From an uncultured Anaerosacchariphilus sp. (GTDB lineage: Bacteria > Bacillota > Clostridia > Lachnospirales > Lachnospiraceae): a DNA stretch of 5,727 bases. Under the pieces are notes generated by a model. That model saw only the letters and a program-made list of their open reading frames with translations. It did no database searches and was not told the origin of the DNA. The stretch's first letter is position 1, and each line of letters starts with the position of its first letter. The position numbers and the translations under genes are program-made. Of the stretch, positions 1 through 5,720 are shown in pieces. Where the stretch lies: the NCBI GenBank assembly GCA_934373375.1, contig CAKROP010000152.1:1-5727 (forward strand), in the 5' to 3' direction.

Positions 1-1
1 G

Positions 2-61
2 CGGGACAGCGATTTTCTGATTAAGAACTTTGGTTATGATAAGAAAGATTTGGAAATGTAA
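2..61 (+). CDS. C-terminal tail of an unrecognised upstream reading frame (partial)
   Basis: This frame is open from the left edge of the window to a TAA at 59-61; the other two plus frames hit stops within the first 24 bases. The last 19 codons read RDSDFLIKNFGYDKKDLEM, a hydrophilic, charged tail with no membrane character, and I do not recognise it. The frame is the same as that of the symporter fragment that follows, but the tail does not resemble the part of an AGCS transporter that should lie just upstream. It may be the end of an independent gene, or foreign sequence joined to the broken symporter. The stretch is too short to be sure it is coding. Confidence 0.35.
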   Translation, partial: RDSDFLIKNFGYDKKDLEM

Positions 62-76
62 GGAGTAACGAACCGT

Positions 77-385
77 GTGAGAGGCTTCGGAAGCTTCGGT
101 GACATTTTTGTAGCGATTTGTCTTCTGTTCTTCGCCTTTTCCACCGTGCTGAGCTGGCATTTCTTCGGACAGATTAACGTACAGTATCTGTTCGGTAAGA
201 AAGCAGTCAAGGTTTACTCCATCATCGTCGTAGCCTTTATCATCGTAGGCTCCACCCTGAAGGTAGACCTGGTATGGGAGCTGGCTGATTTCTTCAACGG
301 TTTGATGGTTATCCCGAACGCCATGGCGCTTCTGGCCTTGAGCGGCGTAGTCGTTGGAATCAGTAAGAAATACGGAAAAAAATAA
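77..385 (+). pseudogene. C-terminal remnant of an AGCS-family sodium:alanine/glycine symporter
   Basis: The 102 codons match the last quarter of AGCS-family (amino acid carrier protein) transporters. Visible features are FGSFGDIFVAI followed by the family-typical FAFSTVLSWHFFG (about residues 19-31), a YLFGKK segment (37-42), the tryptophan-containing VWELADFFNGLM (66-77) and IPNAMALLALSG (79-90). About three hydrophobic segments lie near residues 8-27, 46-62 and 76-95. Full-length family members have roughly 450-500 residues and couple sodium to alanine or glycine uptake across the inner membrane. The N-terminal three quarters is absent: an in-frame TAA lies at 59-61 and unrelated sequence sits upstream of it. 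A GTG at 77, 11 bases after AGGAG (61-65), could initiate a short protein, but such a fragment should not transport anything alone. A sequencing or assembly break just left of the window is the main alternative. Confidence 0.75.
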
Positions 386-398
386 AATAAAAAATTCC

Positions 399-438
399 AC
401 CGTCGGCAGCGAATATATTACGATGCCGGCGGTATTTT
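399..438 (+). terminator. Terminator-like hairpin after the symporter fragment
   Basis: The arms ACCGTCGGCA (399-408) and TGCCGGCGGT (424-433) pair over ten positions, nine Watson-Crick and one U-G, around a 15-base AT-rich loop. The right arm runs straight into ATTTTAT. A-rich sequence on the left (about 373-394) partly pairs with these Ts, so the structure could also stop transcription from the other side. It lies 13 bases after the symporter stop codon and upstream of the pyrH promoter, as expected for the end of one transcription unit. The T-run is interrupted and the loop is large, so its strength is uncertain. Confidence 0.6.
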
Positions 439-480
439 ATGCTTTCAGGGCGGAAATGAGAAATCTTACGCAATCCCTCA

Positions 481-510
481 TTGAAATAGGGTGGGAATGT
501 GTGATATACT
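481..510 (+). promoter_or_regulatory. Probable sigma-A promoter (extended -10) for pyrH
   Basis: TTGAAA (481-486) fits a -35 box and TATACT (505-510) a -10 box, with an 18-base spacer. A TG dinucleotide at 502-503, one base before the -10 box, makes it an extended -10 element. Transcription should start near 516-518, giving a leader of about 45 bases before the pyrH ATG. It sits after the terminator-like hairpin, so pyrH and the genes behind it probably do not depend on upstream transcription. No PyrR-type binding loop, leader peptide or attenuator is evident in the short leader. Confidence 0.6.
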
Positions 511-521
511 AAATCTAGTAT
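506..521. promoter_or_regulatory. Inverted repeat over the pyrH -10 box and start site
   Basis: ATACTA (506-511) and TAGTAT (516-521) are perfect 6-bp arms around a 4-base centre. The left arm covers most of the -10 hexamer and the right arm covers the expected transcription start. A repressor bound here would block polymerase. With arms this short in AT-rich DNA, chance remains a fair explanation. Confidence 0.3.
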
Positions 522-561
522 TGAGCAGTGCGTGCGCTGCGGACTAAAAGGAGATCCGAAC

Positions 562-1257
562 ATGAAACGAGTATTACTGAAATTAAGCGGTGAGGCTCTC
601 GCCGGCGAGAAGCACACAGGCTTTGATGAGGCTACGGTTCTGGGCGTGGCGAAGCAGGTCAAGACTCTGGTGGATGATGGCATTCAGGTGGGCATCGTCA
701 TTGGCGGCGGCAATTTCTGGAGAGGCCGTACCAGCGAGAATATGGAGCGTACCAAGGCGGACCAGATTGGCATGCTGGCTACGGTTATGAACTGTATCTA
801 TACCTCTGAGATTTTCCGTTCCGTGGGAATGAAGACGCAGGTATATACCCCCTTTGTATGCGGCGGATTCGCGAAGCTGTTTACCAAGGATGAGGCAGTA
901 GCGTTCCTGGAGGAGGGCGGTGTAGCGTTCTTCGCGGGCGGCACCGGACACCCCTATTTCTCCACAGATACCGGTACGACCCTTCGCGCCATTGAGATCG
1001 AGGCCGACGTAATTCTGCTGGCCAAGGCCATCGACGGCGTATACGACAGCGACCCGAAGGTGAATCCGAACGCCAAAAAGTATGACGAGATTTCCATCGC
1101 TGAGGTGGTTGACAAGCGTCTGGCTGTGATGGATCTGACCGCTTCCATCATGTGTATGGAGAATAAGATGCCGATGCTGGTATTCGGTCTTGAAGGAGAG
1201 AACAGCATCGTAGACACTGTAAGAGGTAAATTCAACGGAACCAGGATTACCGTATAA
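562..1257 (+). CDS. pyrH: UMP kinase (uridylate kinase)
   Basis: The product is a 231-residue cytoplasmic UMP kinase of the amino acid kinase family, the usual length. It phosphorylates UMP to UDP with ATP, feeding UTP, CTP and UDP-sugar synthesis; family members are hexamers regulated by GTP and UTP. Visible motifs are LLKLSGEAL (5-13), the glycine loop VIGGGNFWRG (46-55), ADQIGMLATVMN (66-77), GTGHPYFSTDTGTTLRA (127-143), IDGVYDSDP further on, and VMDLTASIMCM near the C-terminus. The start is the ATG at 562, six bases after a near-perfect Shine-Dalgarno AAGGAGAT (548-555). A GTG at 532 in the same frame would add ten residues but would place the ribosome site inside the gene. It is the first gene after the promoter and lies 21 bases before frr. 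The histidine-containing GTGHPYFST replaces the GTGNPFFTT form of many other bacteria. Confidence 0.97.
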   Translation: MKRVLLKLSGEALAGEKHTGFDEATVLGVAKQVKTLVDDGIQVGIVIGGGNFWRGRTSENMERTKADQIGMLATVMNCIYTSEIFRSVGMKTQVYTPFVCGGFAKLFTKDEAVAFLEEGGVAFFAGGTGHPYFSTDTGTTLRAIEIEADVILLAKAIDGVYDSDPKVNPNAKKYDEISIAEVVDKRLAVMDLTASIMCMENKMPMLVFGLEGENSIVDTVRGKFNGTRITV

Positions 1258-1278
1258 AATAAATCGGAGGATTTCAAC

Positions 1279-1833
1279 ATGGATGAGAGATTAAAAGTAT
1301 ATGAAGAAAAAATGACAAAGTCTTACGACGCTATGATTCGTGAGTTCACAGCTATCCGCGCAGGCCGTGCCAATCCGCATGTACTGGACAAGCTGAAGGT
1401 AGATTACTACGGAACCCCGACCCCGATTCAGCAGGTTGGTAATATCTCCGTGCCGGAGCCCAGAATGCTGCAGATTCAGCCCTGGGAGAAGAGCCTGATT
1501 AAGGCCATCGAGAAGGCGATTATGACTTCTGATTTAGGTATCACGCCGTCCAACGACGGTACTGTGATCCGTCTGGTATTCCCGGAGCTTACCGAGGAGC
1601 GCAGAAAAGATCTGGTAAAGGATATCAAGAAGAAGGGAGAGGCTGCCAAGGTAGCTATCCGCAATATCCGCCGTGACGCCAACGAAGTATTCAAAAAGCA
1701 GAACAAGGCCAATGAGATTTCCGAGGATGATATGAAGGATCTGGAGACCAAGACACAGAAGATGACGGATAAATACATTGCTGATATTGATAAGGCAGTG
1801 GATGAGAAGTCCAAGGAGATCATGACCGTATAA
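1279..1833 (+). CDS. frr: Ribosome recycling factor
   Basis: The 184-residue product matches ribosome recycling factor in length and along the whole sequence. With EF-G and GTP it splits the post-termination ribosome so that subunits, mRNA and tRNA can be reused in the cytoplasm. Landmarks are the N-terminal helix with IRAGRANPHVLD (26-37), the small domain II beta segment VDYYGTPTPIQQV (41-53), the hinge region near IQPWEKSLI (66-74), GITPSNDGTVIRL (87-99), and the conserved arginine-rich helix RNIRRDAN (128-135) whose arginines contact 23S rRNA in studied homologues. The rest is charged helix, as expected for the three-helix bundle. The start ATG follows CGGAGG (1265-1270) by eight bases. 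Pairing with pyrH is one of the most conserved bacterial gene orders. Confidence 0.98.
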   Translation: MDERLKVYEEKMTKSYDAMIREFTAIRAGRANPHVLDKLKVDYYGTPTPIQQVGNISVPEPRMLQIQPWEKSLIKAIEKAIMTSDLGITPSNDGTVIRLVFPELTEERRKDLVKDIKKKGEAAKVAIRNIRRDANEVFKKQNKANEISEDDMKDLETKTQKMTDKYIADIDKAVDEKSKEIMTV

Positions 1834-1858
1834 GGGTCTTTACGCAAAAAAATAAGAG

Positions 1859-1890
1859 GGGACGGGTGGTGTATTTGTGCTGCCCGTCCC
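1859..1890 (+). other. GC-rich intergenic hairpin between frr and uppS
   Basis: GGGACGGG (1859-1866) and CCCGTCCC (1883-1890) form eight perfect GC-rich pairs. Five further inner pairs (four of them G-U) can extend the stem to 13 around the loop TATTTG (1872-1877). It begins 25 bases after the frr stop. No T-run follows (ATTGTGCG), so it does not look like a full intrinsic terminator. It could be a weak or Rho-independent-like attenuator, or a stem protecting the 3' end of a processed pyrH-frr message. The structure is plain in the sequence; its function is inferred. Confidence 0.6.
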
Positions 1891-1891
1891 A

Positions 1892-1920
1892 TTGTGCGAT
1901 TCAAGGACATTGTATACAAT
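1892..1920 (+). promoter_or_regulatory. Possible internal sigma-A promoter for uppS-cdsA-dxr-rseP
   Basis: TTGTGC (1892-1897) and TACAAT (1915-1920) are spaced by exactly 17 bases, with the -10 hexamer matching five of six consensus positions and the -35 about four of six. The predicted start near 1927 gives a leader of about 25 bases ending in the uppS ribosome site. Its place just after the GC-rich hairpin fits a second transcription unit. The -35 box is weak, so this is a candidate only. Confidence 0.4.
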
Positions 1921-1921
1921 G
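1908..1921. promoter_or_regulatory. Perfect 14-bp palindrome, operator-like, over the candidate uppS -10 box
   Basis: CATTGTATACAATG is an uninterrupted perfect palindrome. The core TTGTATACAA resembles operators of some GntR-family repressors (the Bacillus subtilis gluconate repressor site has the same core). It overlaps the candidate -10 hexamer, so a bound repressor would block transcription of uppS and the genes behind it. No regulator gene is in the window. It could instead be a small hairpin in the transcript, but with no loop it would fold poorly, which favours a DNA site. Confidence 0.4.
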
Positions 1922-1951
1922 CCGCAACAGACACATGGAGGAAGTAAAAAT

Positions 1952-2671
1952 ATGGAAAAAGATATCAAGATTCCGCAGCATGTGGCCATCATTCTGGACG
2001 GTAATGGCCGCTGGGCCAAATCCAAAGGCATGCCCCGCAACTACGGCCATGCCCAGGGAGCCAAAACGGTGGAAACCATCTGCCGGGAAGCCTGGAATAT
2101 GGGCATCAAATACCTGACAGTTTACGCCTTTTCCACAGAGAACTGGAAGCGTCCCCAGGACGAGGTGGACGCGCTGATGAAGCTTCTGCGGAACTATATG
2201 AAGAACTGTCTGAAGACCGCGGAGAAGAATCACATGCGGGTTCGCGTGATCGGCGACAAGACCGGACTGGCGGAGGATATCCGGAAGAGTGTGGCGGAGC
2301 TGGAGGAGGCGTCGAAGGATAACGACGGCCTGAATTTCCAGATTGCCATTAACTACGGCAGCCGGGACGAAATGGTACGAGCCATGAAGAAAATGGCGGC
2401 AGATCGGGACGCTGGAAAATTAAGCGCAGCGGATATCAGCGAGGAGACCTTTGGGGAGTATCTGGATACCGCAGGCATCCCGGATCCGGATCTTCTGATC
2501 CGCACCAGCGGGGAGCAGCGGCTGTCCAACTATCTCTTATGGCAGCTGGCTTATTCCGAGTTTTATTTTACCGACATACACTGGCCGGATTTTTCCAAAG
2601 AGGAGCTGGAAAAGGCTGTTCTGGCATATAATAAGCGTGACCGGCGTTACGGCGGCGTAAGGGAGGAATAA
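1952..2671 (+). CDS. uppS: Undecaprenyl diphosphate synthase (cis-prenyltransferase)
   Basis: The 239-residue product is a cis-prenyltransferase that adds eight isopentenyl units to farnesyl diphosphate, making the C55 undecaprenyl diphosphate carrier used for peptidoglycan and other wall polymers. It acts at the cytoplasmic face of the membrane and has no membrane segment. Diagnostic residues are HVAIILDGNGRWA (10-22) with catalytic Asp16, His33 in the NYGHAQGAK segment, YAFSTENWKRP (58-68), and the isopentenyl-diphosphate site RTSGEQRLSN (184-193) followed by Glu203 and FTDIHWPDF (206-214). The ATG at 1952 follows GGAGGA (1937-1942); it puts the LDGNGRW motif about ten residues in, as is normal. 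An in-frame GTG at 1877 would lie inside the intergenic hairpin and is rejected. It ends one base before the cdsA start, so the two are probably translationally coupled. Confidence 0.97.
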   Translation: MEKDIKIPQHVAIILDGNGRWAKSKGMPRNYGHAQGAKTVETICREAWNMGIKYLTVYAFSTENWKRPQDEVDALMKLLRNYMKNCLKTAEKNHMRVRVIGDKTGLAEDIRKSVAELEEASKDNDGLNFQIAINYGSRDEMVRAMKKMAADRDAGKLSAADISEETFGEYLDTAGIPDPDLLIRTSGEQRLSNYLLWQLAYSEFYFTDIHWPDFSKEELEKAVLAYNKRDRRYGGVREE

Positions 2672-2672
2672 G

Positions 2673-3482
2673 ATGAAGTCGTTTTTTACAAGGCTGATAA
2701 GCGGTATTGTACTGCTGGCGATTATTATTTCCACCGGTATCGTGGGCGGTCCGGTGCTGTTCGGATTCACACTGCTGATTTCCCTGATTGGATACTGGGA
2801 GTTCCTGAAGGTATTTGGCCTGGAGAAAAAAGCGCCGGGTATCTGGGGCATGATTTTCGTGGTGCTTTATTACGGAACTGTATACATGGGCGAGGCTCTG
2901 AATCTGGCGGGTCCGCTGCTTCTGGTCACTTTCCTGATGGTGCTGATGAGCGTCTATGTGGTGACCTTTCCGAAGTATAAGACTGATGAAATTACTGCGC
3001 CGTTTTTCGGACTGGTCTATGTGGCGCTGATGCTTTCATTTCTGTACCAGACCCGTATGGTTCCCATTGAGGGAAAGAATACGCCTATCGTGTATTTCCT
3101 GATTTTTATCTGCTCCTGGGGCTGCGATACCTGCGCCTACGCGGTGGGTATGCTCATCGGAAAGCACAAAATGGCTCCGATTTTGAGTCCGAAGAAATCC
3201 ATTGAGGGCGGCATCGGCGGTATCGTGGGCGCGGCGCTTTTAGGCGCCATCTACGGTATGATTTTTGACCTGGACATCCGGGGCTGTGTGATTCTGTGCG
3301 CGGCAGGCGGAGCAGTATCCCAGATTGGCGATCTGGCGGCTTCCGCGATCAAGCGAAATCATAACATTAAGGACTATGGACATCTGATTCCGGGTCATGG
3401 CGGTATTCTGGATCGGTTCGACAGTGTTATTTTTACCGCACCGATTATTTATGCGCTGACCCTGCTGGTGTTCAGTCGATAA
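2673..3482 (+). CDS. cdsA: Phosphatidate cytidylyltransferase (CDP-diglyceride synthase)
   Basis: The 269-residue integral membrane enzyme converts phosphatidic acid and CTP to CDP-diacylglycerol and pyrophosphate, the branch point for phosphatidylglycerol, cardiolipin and other phospholipids. The complete family signature is present at 224-250, from SAIKR through KDYGHLIPGHGG to LDRFD, with its conserved Lys, Asp and His residues. Upstream lie the conserved CDTCAYAVG (151-159), SPKKSIEGGIGG (172-183) and QIGD (217-220). The rest is strongly hydrophobic, with about seven or eight membrane segments, the first near residues 8-35. The ATG is one base after the uppS stop and has GGGAGG (2661-2666) inside the end of uppS. 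The length is typical. CSWGCDTC places three cysteines close together in a predicted membrane region; I read this as a lineage feature. Confidence 0.96.
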   Translation: MKSFFTRLISGIVLLAIIISTGIVGGPVLFGFTLLISLIGYWEFLKVFGLEKKAPGIWGMIFVVLYYGTVYMGEALNLAGPLLLVTFLMVLMSVYVVTFPKYKTDEITAPFFGLVYVALMLSFLYQTRMVPIEGKNTPIVYFLIFICSWGCDTCAYAVGMLIGKHKMAPILSPKKSIEGGIGGIVGAALLGAIYGMIFDLDIRGCVILCAAGGAVSQIGDLAASAIKRNHNIKDYGHLIPGHGGILDRFDSVIFTAPIIYALTLLVFSR

Positions 3483-3509
3483 GTTCCAAAAGACAATGAG
3501 GAGAATACG

Positions 3510-4652
3510 ATGAAAAAAATAGCAATCTTGGGCTCTACGGGCTCCATCGGAACCCAGACCCTGGAAGTGGCGAGAAATAACGGTGATCTGGAGATTGTGT
3601 CTCTGGCAGCCGGAAGCAATATCAAGAAGCTGGAAGAGCAGATCCGGGAATTTCATCCCCGTCTGGTGGCAGTTTGGACCAAGGAAAAGGCGAAGGAGCT
3701 GCGCGACGCGGTGAAGGATCTGGATGTGAAGGTGGTATCCGGTATGGATGGCCTCATAGAGGTCTGCACCCTGCCGGAGGCGGAAATTGTCGTGACGGCC
3801 ATTGTGGGAATGATAGGAATCGTTCCTACTATCGCGGCCATGAAGGCAGGAAAGGATATCGCGCTGGCCAATAAGGAAACATTGGTAACCGCAGGGCATA
3901 TCATTATACCACTGGCGAAAGAGACCGGCGTGAAGATTCTGCCGGTGGACAGCGAGCACAGCGCCATTTTCCAGTGCCTGAACGGTGAAAACCGCAGCCA
4001 GCTTAAGAAAATTCTGTTGACAGCCTCCGGCGGACCTTTCCGTGGAAAGAAGCTGGAGGATCTGAAGAATATCCAGGTGGAGGACGCCCTGAAGCATCCC
4101 AACTGGGCCATGGGCCGGAAGATTACCATCGATTCTTCTACTCTGGTGAATAAGGGTCTGGAAATGATGGAGGCCAAATGGCTTTTTGGCGTGGAACCAA
4201 AGGATATCCAGATCGTGGTACAGCCCAAAAGCATCATCCATTCCATGGTGGAATTTGTGGACGGCGCGGTGATTGCCCAGCTTGGCACACCGGATATGAA
4301 GCTGCCGATTCAGTATGCCCTGTATTACCCGGAGCGGCGTTTTCTGCCGGGTGATCGTCTGGATTTCTGGAAACTGCAAGAGATTACCTTTGAAAAGCCG
4401 GATATGGAAACGTTCCGGGGGCTGAAGCTTGCCTTTGACGCAGCTGCGGCGGGCGGTTCCATGCCTACGGTCTACAATGCGGCCAATGAGCGGGCGGTAG
4501 CCAAATTCCTGGATCGGAAGATTGCGTATCTGCAGATTCCGGAGATTATCGAGACCTGTATGGGACATCATAAAGTAAAAGAGAATCCGTCTGTGGAAGA
4601 GATTCTGGATACAGAGCAGGCGGTATACGAATTTATCGAAAGCAGGTGGTAA
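3510..4652 (+). CDS. dxr: 1-deoxy-D-xylulose 5-phosphate reductoisomerase
   Basis: The 380-residue cytoplasmic enzyme rearranges and reduces 1-deoxy-D-xylulose 5-phosphate to 2-C-methyl-D-erythritol 4-phosphate with NADPH, the committed step of the MEP isoprenoid pathway and the target of fosmidomycin. Visible features in order are the NADPH-binding loop GSTGSIG (8-14), ALANKETLV (118-126), the metal ligands Asp147 and Glu149 in PVDSEHSA, GGPFR (174-178), HPNWAMG (196-202) with the flexible-loop Trp199, and NKGLEMMEA (214-222) with the third metal ligand Glu218. A C-terminal helical domain follows, including MPTVYNAANE (318-327). Every catalytic residue I can align to the E. coli enzyme is present. 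The ATG has TGAGGAG (3497-3503) upstream and follows cdsA by 27 bases. It supplies the C5 units that UppS polymerises. Confidence 0.98.
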   Translation: MKKIAILGSTGSIGTQTLEVARNNGDLEIVSLAAGSNIKKLEEQIREFHPRLVAVWTKEKAKELRDAVKDLDVKVVSGMDGLIEVCTLPEAEIVVTAIVGMIGIVPTIAAMKAGKDIALANKETLVTAGHIIIPLAKETGVKILPVDSEHSAIFQCLNGENRSQLKKILLTASGGPFRGKKLEDLKNIQVEDALKHPNWAMGRKITIDSSTLVNKGLEMMEAKWLFGVEPKDIQIVVQPKSIIHSMVEFVDGAVIAQLGTPDMKLPIQYALYYPERRFLPGDRLDFWKLQEITFEKPDMETFRGLKLAFDAAAAGGSMPTVYNAANERAVAKFLDRKIAYLQIPEIIETCMGHHKVKENPSVEEILDTEQAVYEFIESRW

Positions 4653-4656
4653 GTTG
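4644..4656 (+). promoter_or_regulatory. Ribosome binding site and TTG start of rseP inside the dxr end
   Basis: AGGTGG (4644-4649) is an imperfect Shine-Dalgarno sequence immediately before the dxr TAA (4650-4652). A TTG at 4654-4656, four bases after AGGTGG, is the only start that keeps the hydrophobic first helix and the HEFGH motif at their usual distance from the N-terminus. The weak site, rare start codon and one-base gap suggest that rseP translation depends on ribosomes finishing dxr. Confidence 0.7.
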
Positions 4657-5685
4657 AAGATTATACTTGCGCTTCTGATATTCAGCCTGATCGTGCTGTT
4701 TCATGAGTTTGGTCATTTCCTGCTGGCGAAGCGGGGTGGTATCGGCGTGACAGAGTTTTCCTTAGGGATGGGGCCAAGACTGTTCAGCAAGCAGATTGGC
4801 GAGACCAGATATTCCGTAAAGCTTTTGCCCTTCGGCGGTTCCTGCATGATGGTGGGAGAGGACGGGGAGAGCAACGAGGAGAATTCCTTCGGCAGCAAGT
4901 CCGTCTGGACCCGGATTTCCGTGGTGGCGGCAGGTCCCATTTTCAATTTTATACTGGCCTTTTTCCTGTCGCTTTTTATCGTCGGCAGCATCGGCTATGA
5001 CGCGCCGGACATCGCAGCGGTCATGGACGGCTATCCGGCGGCGGAGGCGGGCATGCAGCCGGGAGACCGGATTGTGCAGATGAATAAGACACATATCCAC
5101 GTGTACCGGGAGGTCAGTCTCTACGTGCAGATGCATCAGGGGGAGACTGTGACCGTGACCTATGAGCGGAATGGCCAGCGCCACGCGGTGACACTGGAGC
5201 CGAAAATGAGCGAGTATGGCACGTATCTGCTGGGCTTTCAGGGTTCCGGCGTGCGGACAAAAGGAAATGTTTTCCAGACGGTATATTACAGCGCTTATGA
5301 GGTGAAATACTGGATCAGCACCACGCTGAAGAGTCTGGCTATGATGTTCCACGGCCAGGTGAGCGCCGACGATATCTCCGGTCCGGTGGGAATTGTGAAT
5401 ACCATTGGAGATACCTATGAGGCCAGCAAAGCTGACGGCGGATTTTATGTATGGCTGAATATGCTGAATATCTCCATTCTGCTTTCGGCTAATCTGGGAG
5501 TCATGAATCTGCTGCCGATTCCGGCGCTGGACGGCGGACGGCTGGTGTTTCTCTTTCTGGAAGTCCTGCGACGCGGTAAACGAATCGACCCGGAGAAGGA
5601 AGGAATGGTGCATTTTGTGGGGCTGATGCTTCTGATGGCGTTGATGCTGGTGGTGATGTTCAATGATTTCAGGAATATTTTGTAG
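4654..5685 (+). CDS. rseP: Site-2 intramembrane zinc metalloprotease, RseP/RasP family
   Basis: The 343-residue protein is a site-2 protease that cuts membrane-spanning substrates such as anti-sigma factors or leftover signal peptides after a first cut elsewhere. Key features are a first membrane helix (about 3-25) carrying the zinc motif HEFGH (17-21), a LLPFGG loop (58-62), a second helix starting at AAGPIFNF (92-99), one PDZ domain (about 115-185) with AGMQPGDRI, the ISGPVGI segment (241-247), a third helix (about 268-290), and the LDGG motif (292-295) whose Asp293 is the third zinc ligand. The last helix ends near residue 338. At 343 residues it is at the short end of the family and has one PDZ domain, whereas E. 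coli RseP has two. The start is TTG, one base after dxr. No anti-sigma substrate is encoded here. The symbol follows common annotation; RasP is the Bacillus name. Confidence 0.95.
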   Translation: MKIILALLIFSLIVLFHEFGHFLLAKRGGIGVTEFSLGMGPRLFSKQIGETRYSVKLLPFGGSCMMVGEDGESNEENSFGSKSVWTRISVVAAGPIFNFILAFFLSLFIVGSIGYDAPDIAAVMDGYPAAEAGMQPGDRIVQMNKTHIHVYREVSLYVQMHQGETVTVTYERNGQRHAVTLEPKMSEYGTYLLGFQGSGVRTKGNVFQTVYYSAYEVKYWISTTLKSLAMMFHGQVSADDISGPVGIVNTIGDTYEASKADGGFYVWLNMLNISILLSANLGVMNLLPIPALDGGRLVFLFLEVLRRGKRIDPEKEGMVHFVGLMLLMALMLVVMFNDFRNIL

Positions 5686-5720
5686 AAGTATTGAAAAAGG
5701 ATTCTTCAAAGGGGAAAAAG

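Noticed and set aside
443..486. Short inverted repeats upstream of the pyrH -35 box (AATGAG 455-460 with CTCATT 477-482; TTTCA 443-447 with TGAAA 482-486)
   Set aside because: The arms are short, the loops long and the two pairings are interrupted between them, so I cannot tell this from chance in a small AT-rich gap.
525..540. Small hairpin GCAGTG-CGTG-CGCTGC in the pyrH leader
   Set aside because: It has only six pairs, one of them wobble, and lies upstream of the ribosome site without covering it. There is no alternative structure to suggest a riboswitch or attenuator.
360..683. Minus-strand frame of 107 codons across the gap upstream of pyrH
   Set aside because: It crosses the terminator-like hairpin and the promoter and runs into pyrH on the other strand; it has no recognisable domain and nothing supports translation.
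1866..2117. Plus-strand frame that includes an ATG at 1935 close to the GGAGGA site
   Set aside because: It is out of frame with uppS, starts inside the hairpin region and stops early in uppS. The ATG at 1952 gives a complete cis-prenyltransferase.
2478..2503. Repeated GGATCCGGATC-like bases within uppS
   Set aside because: They encode the conserved PDPDLLIR stretch before the substrate-binding arginines; the repeat is explained by the protein sequence.
3240..4571. A 443-codon minus-strand open frame opposite the end of cdsA and most of dxr
   Set aside because: It lies wholly opposite two well-conserved genes, its predicted protein is rich in His, Gln, Arg and Leu as shadow frames usually are, and it shows no recognisable domain. 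Its length follows from the codon use of dxr.
4762..5709. A 315-codon minus-strand open frame opposite rseP
   Set aside because: It has the same His/Gln/Arg-rich shadow composition, no motif, and overlaps a gene with all its catalytic residues in place.
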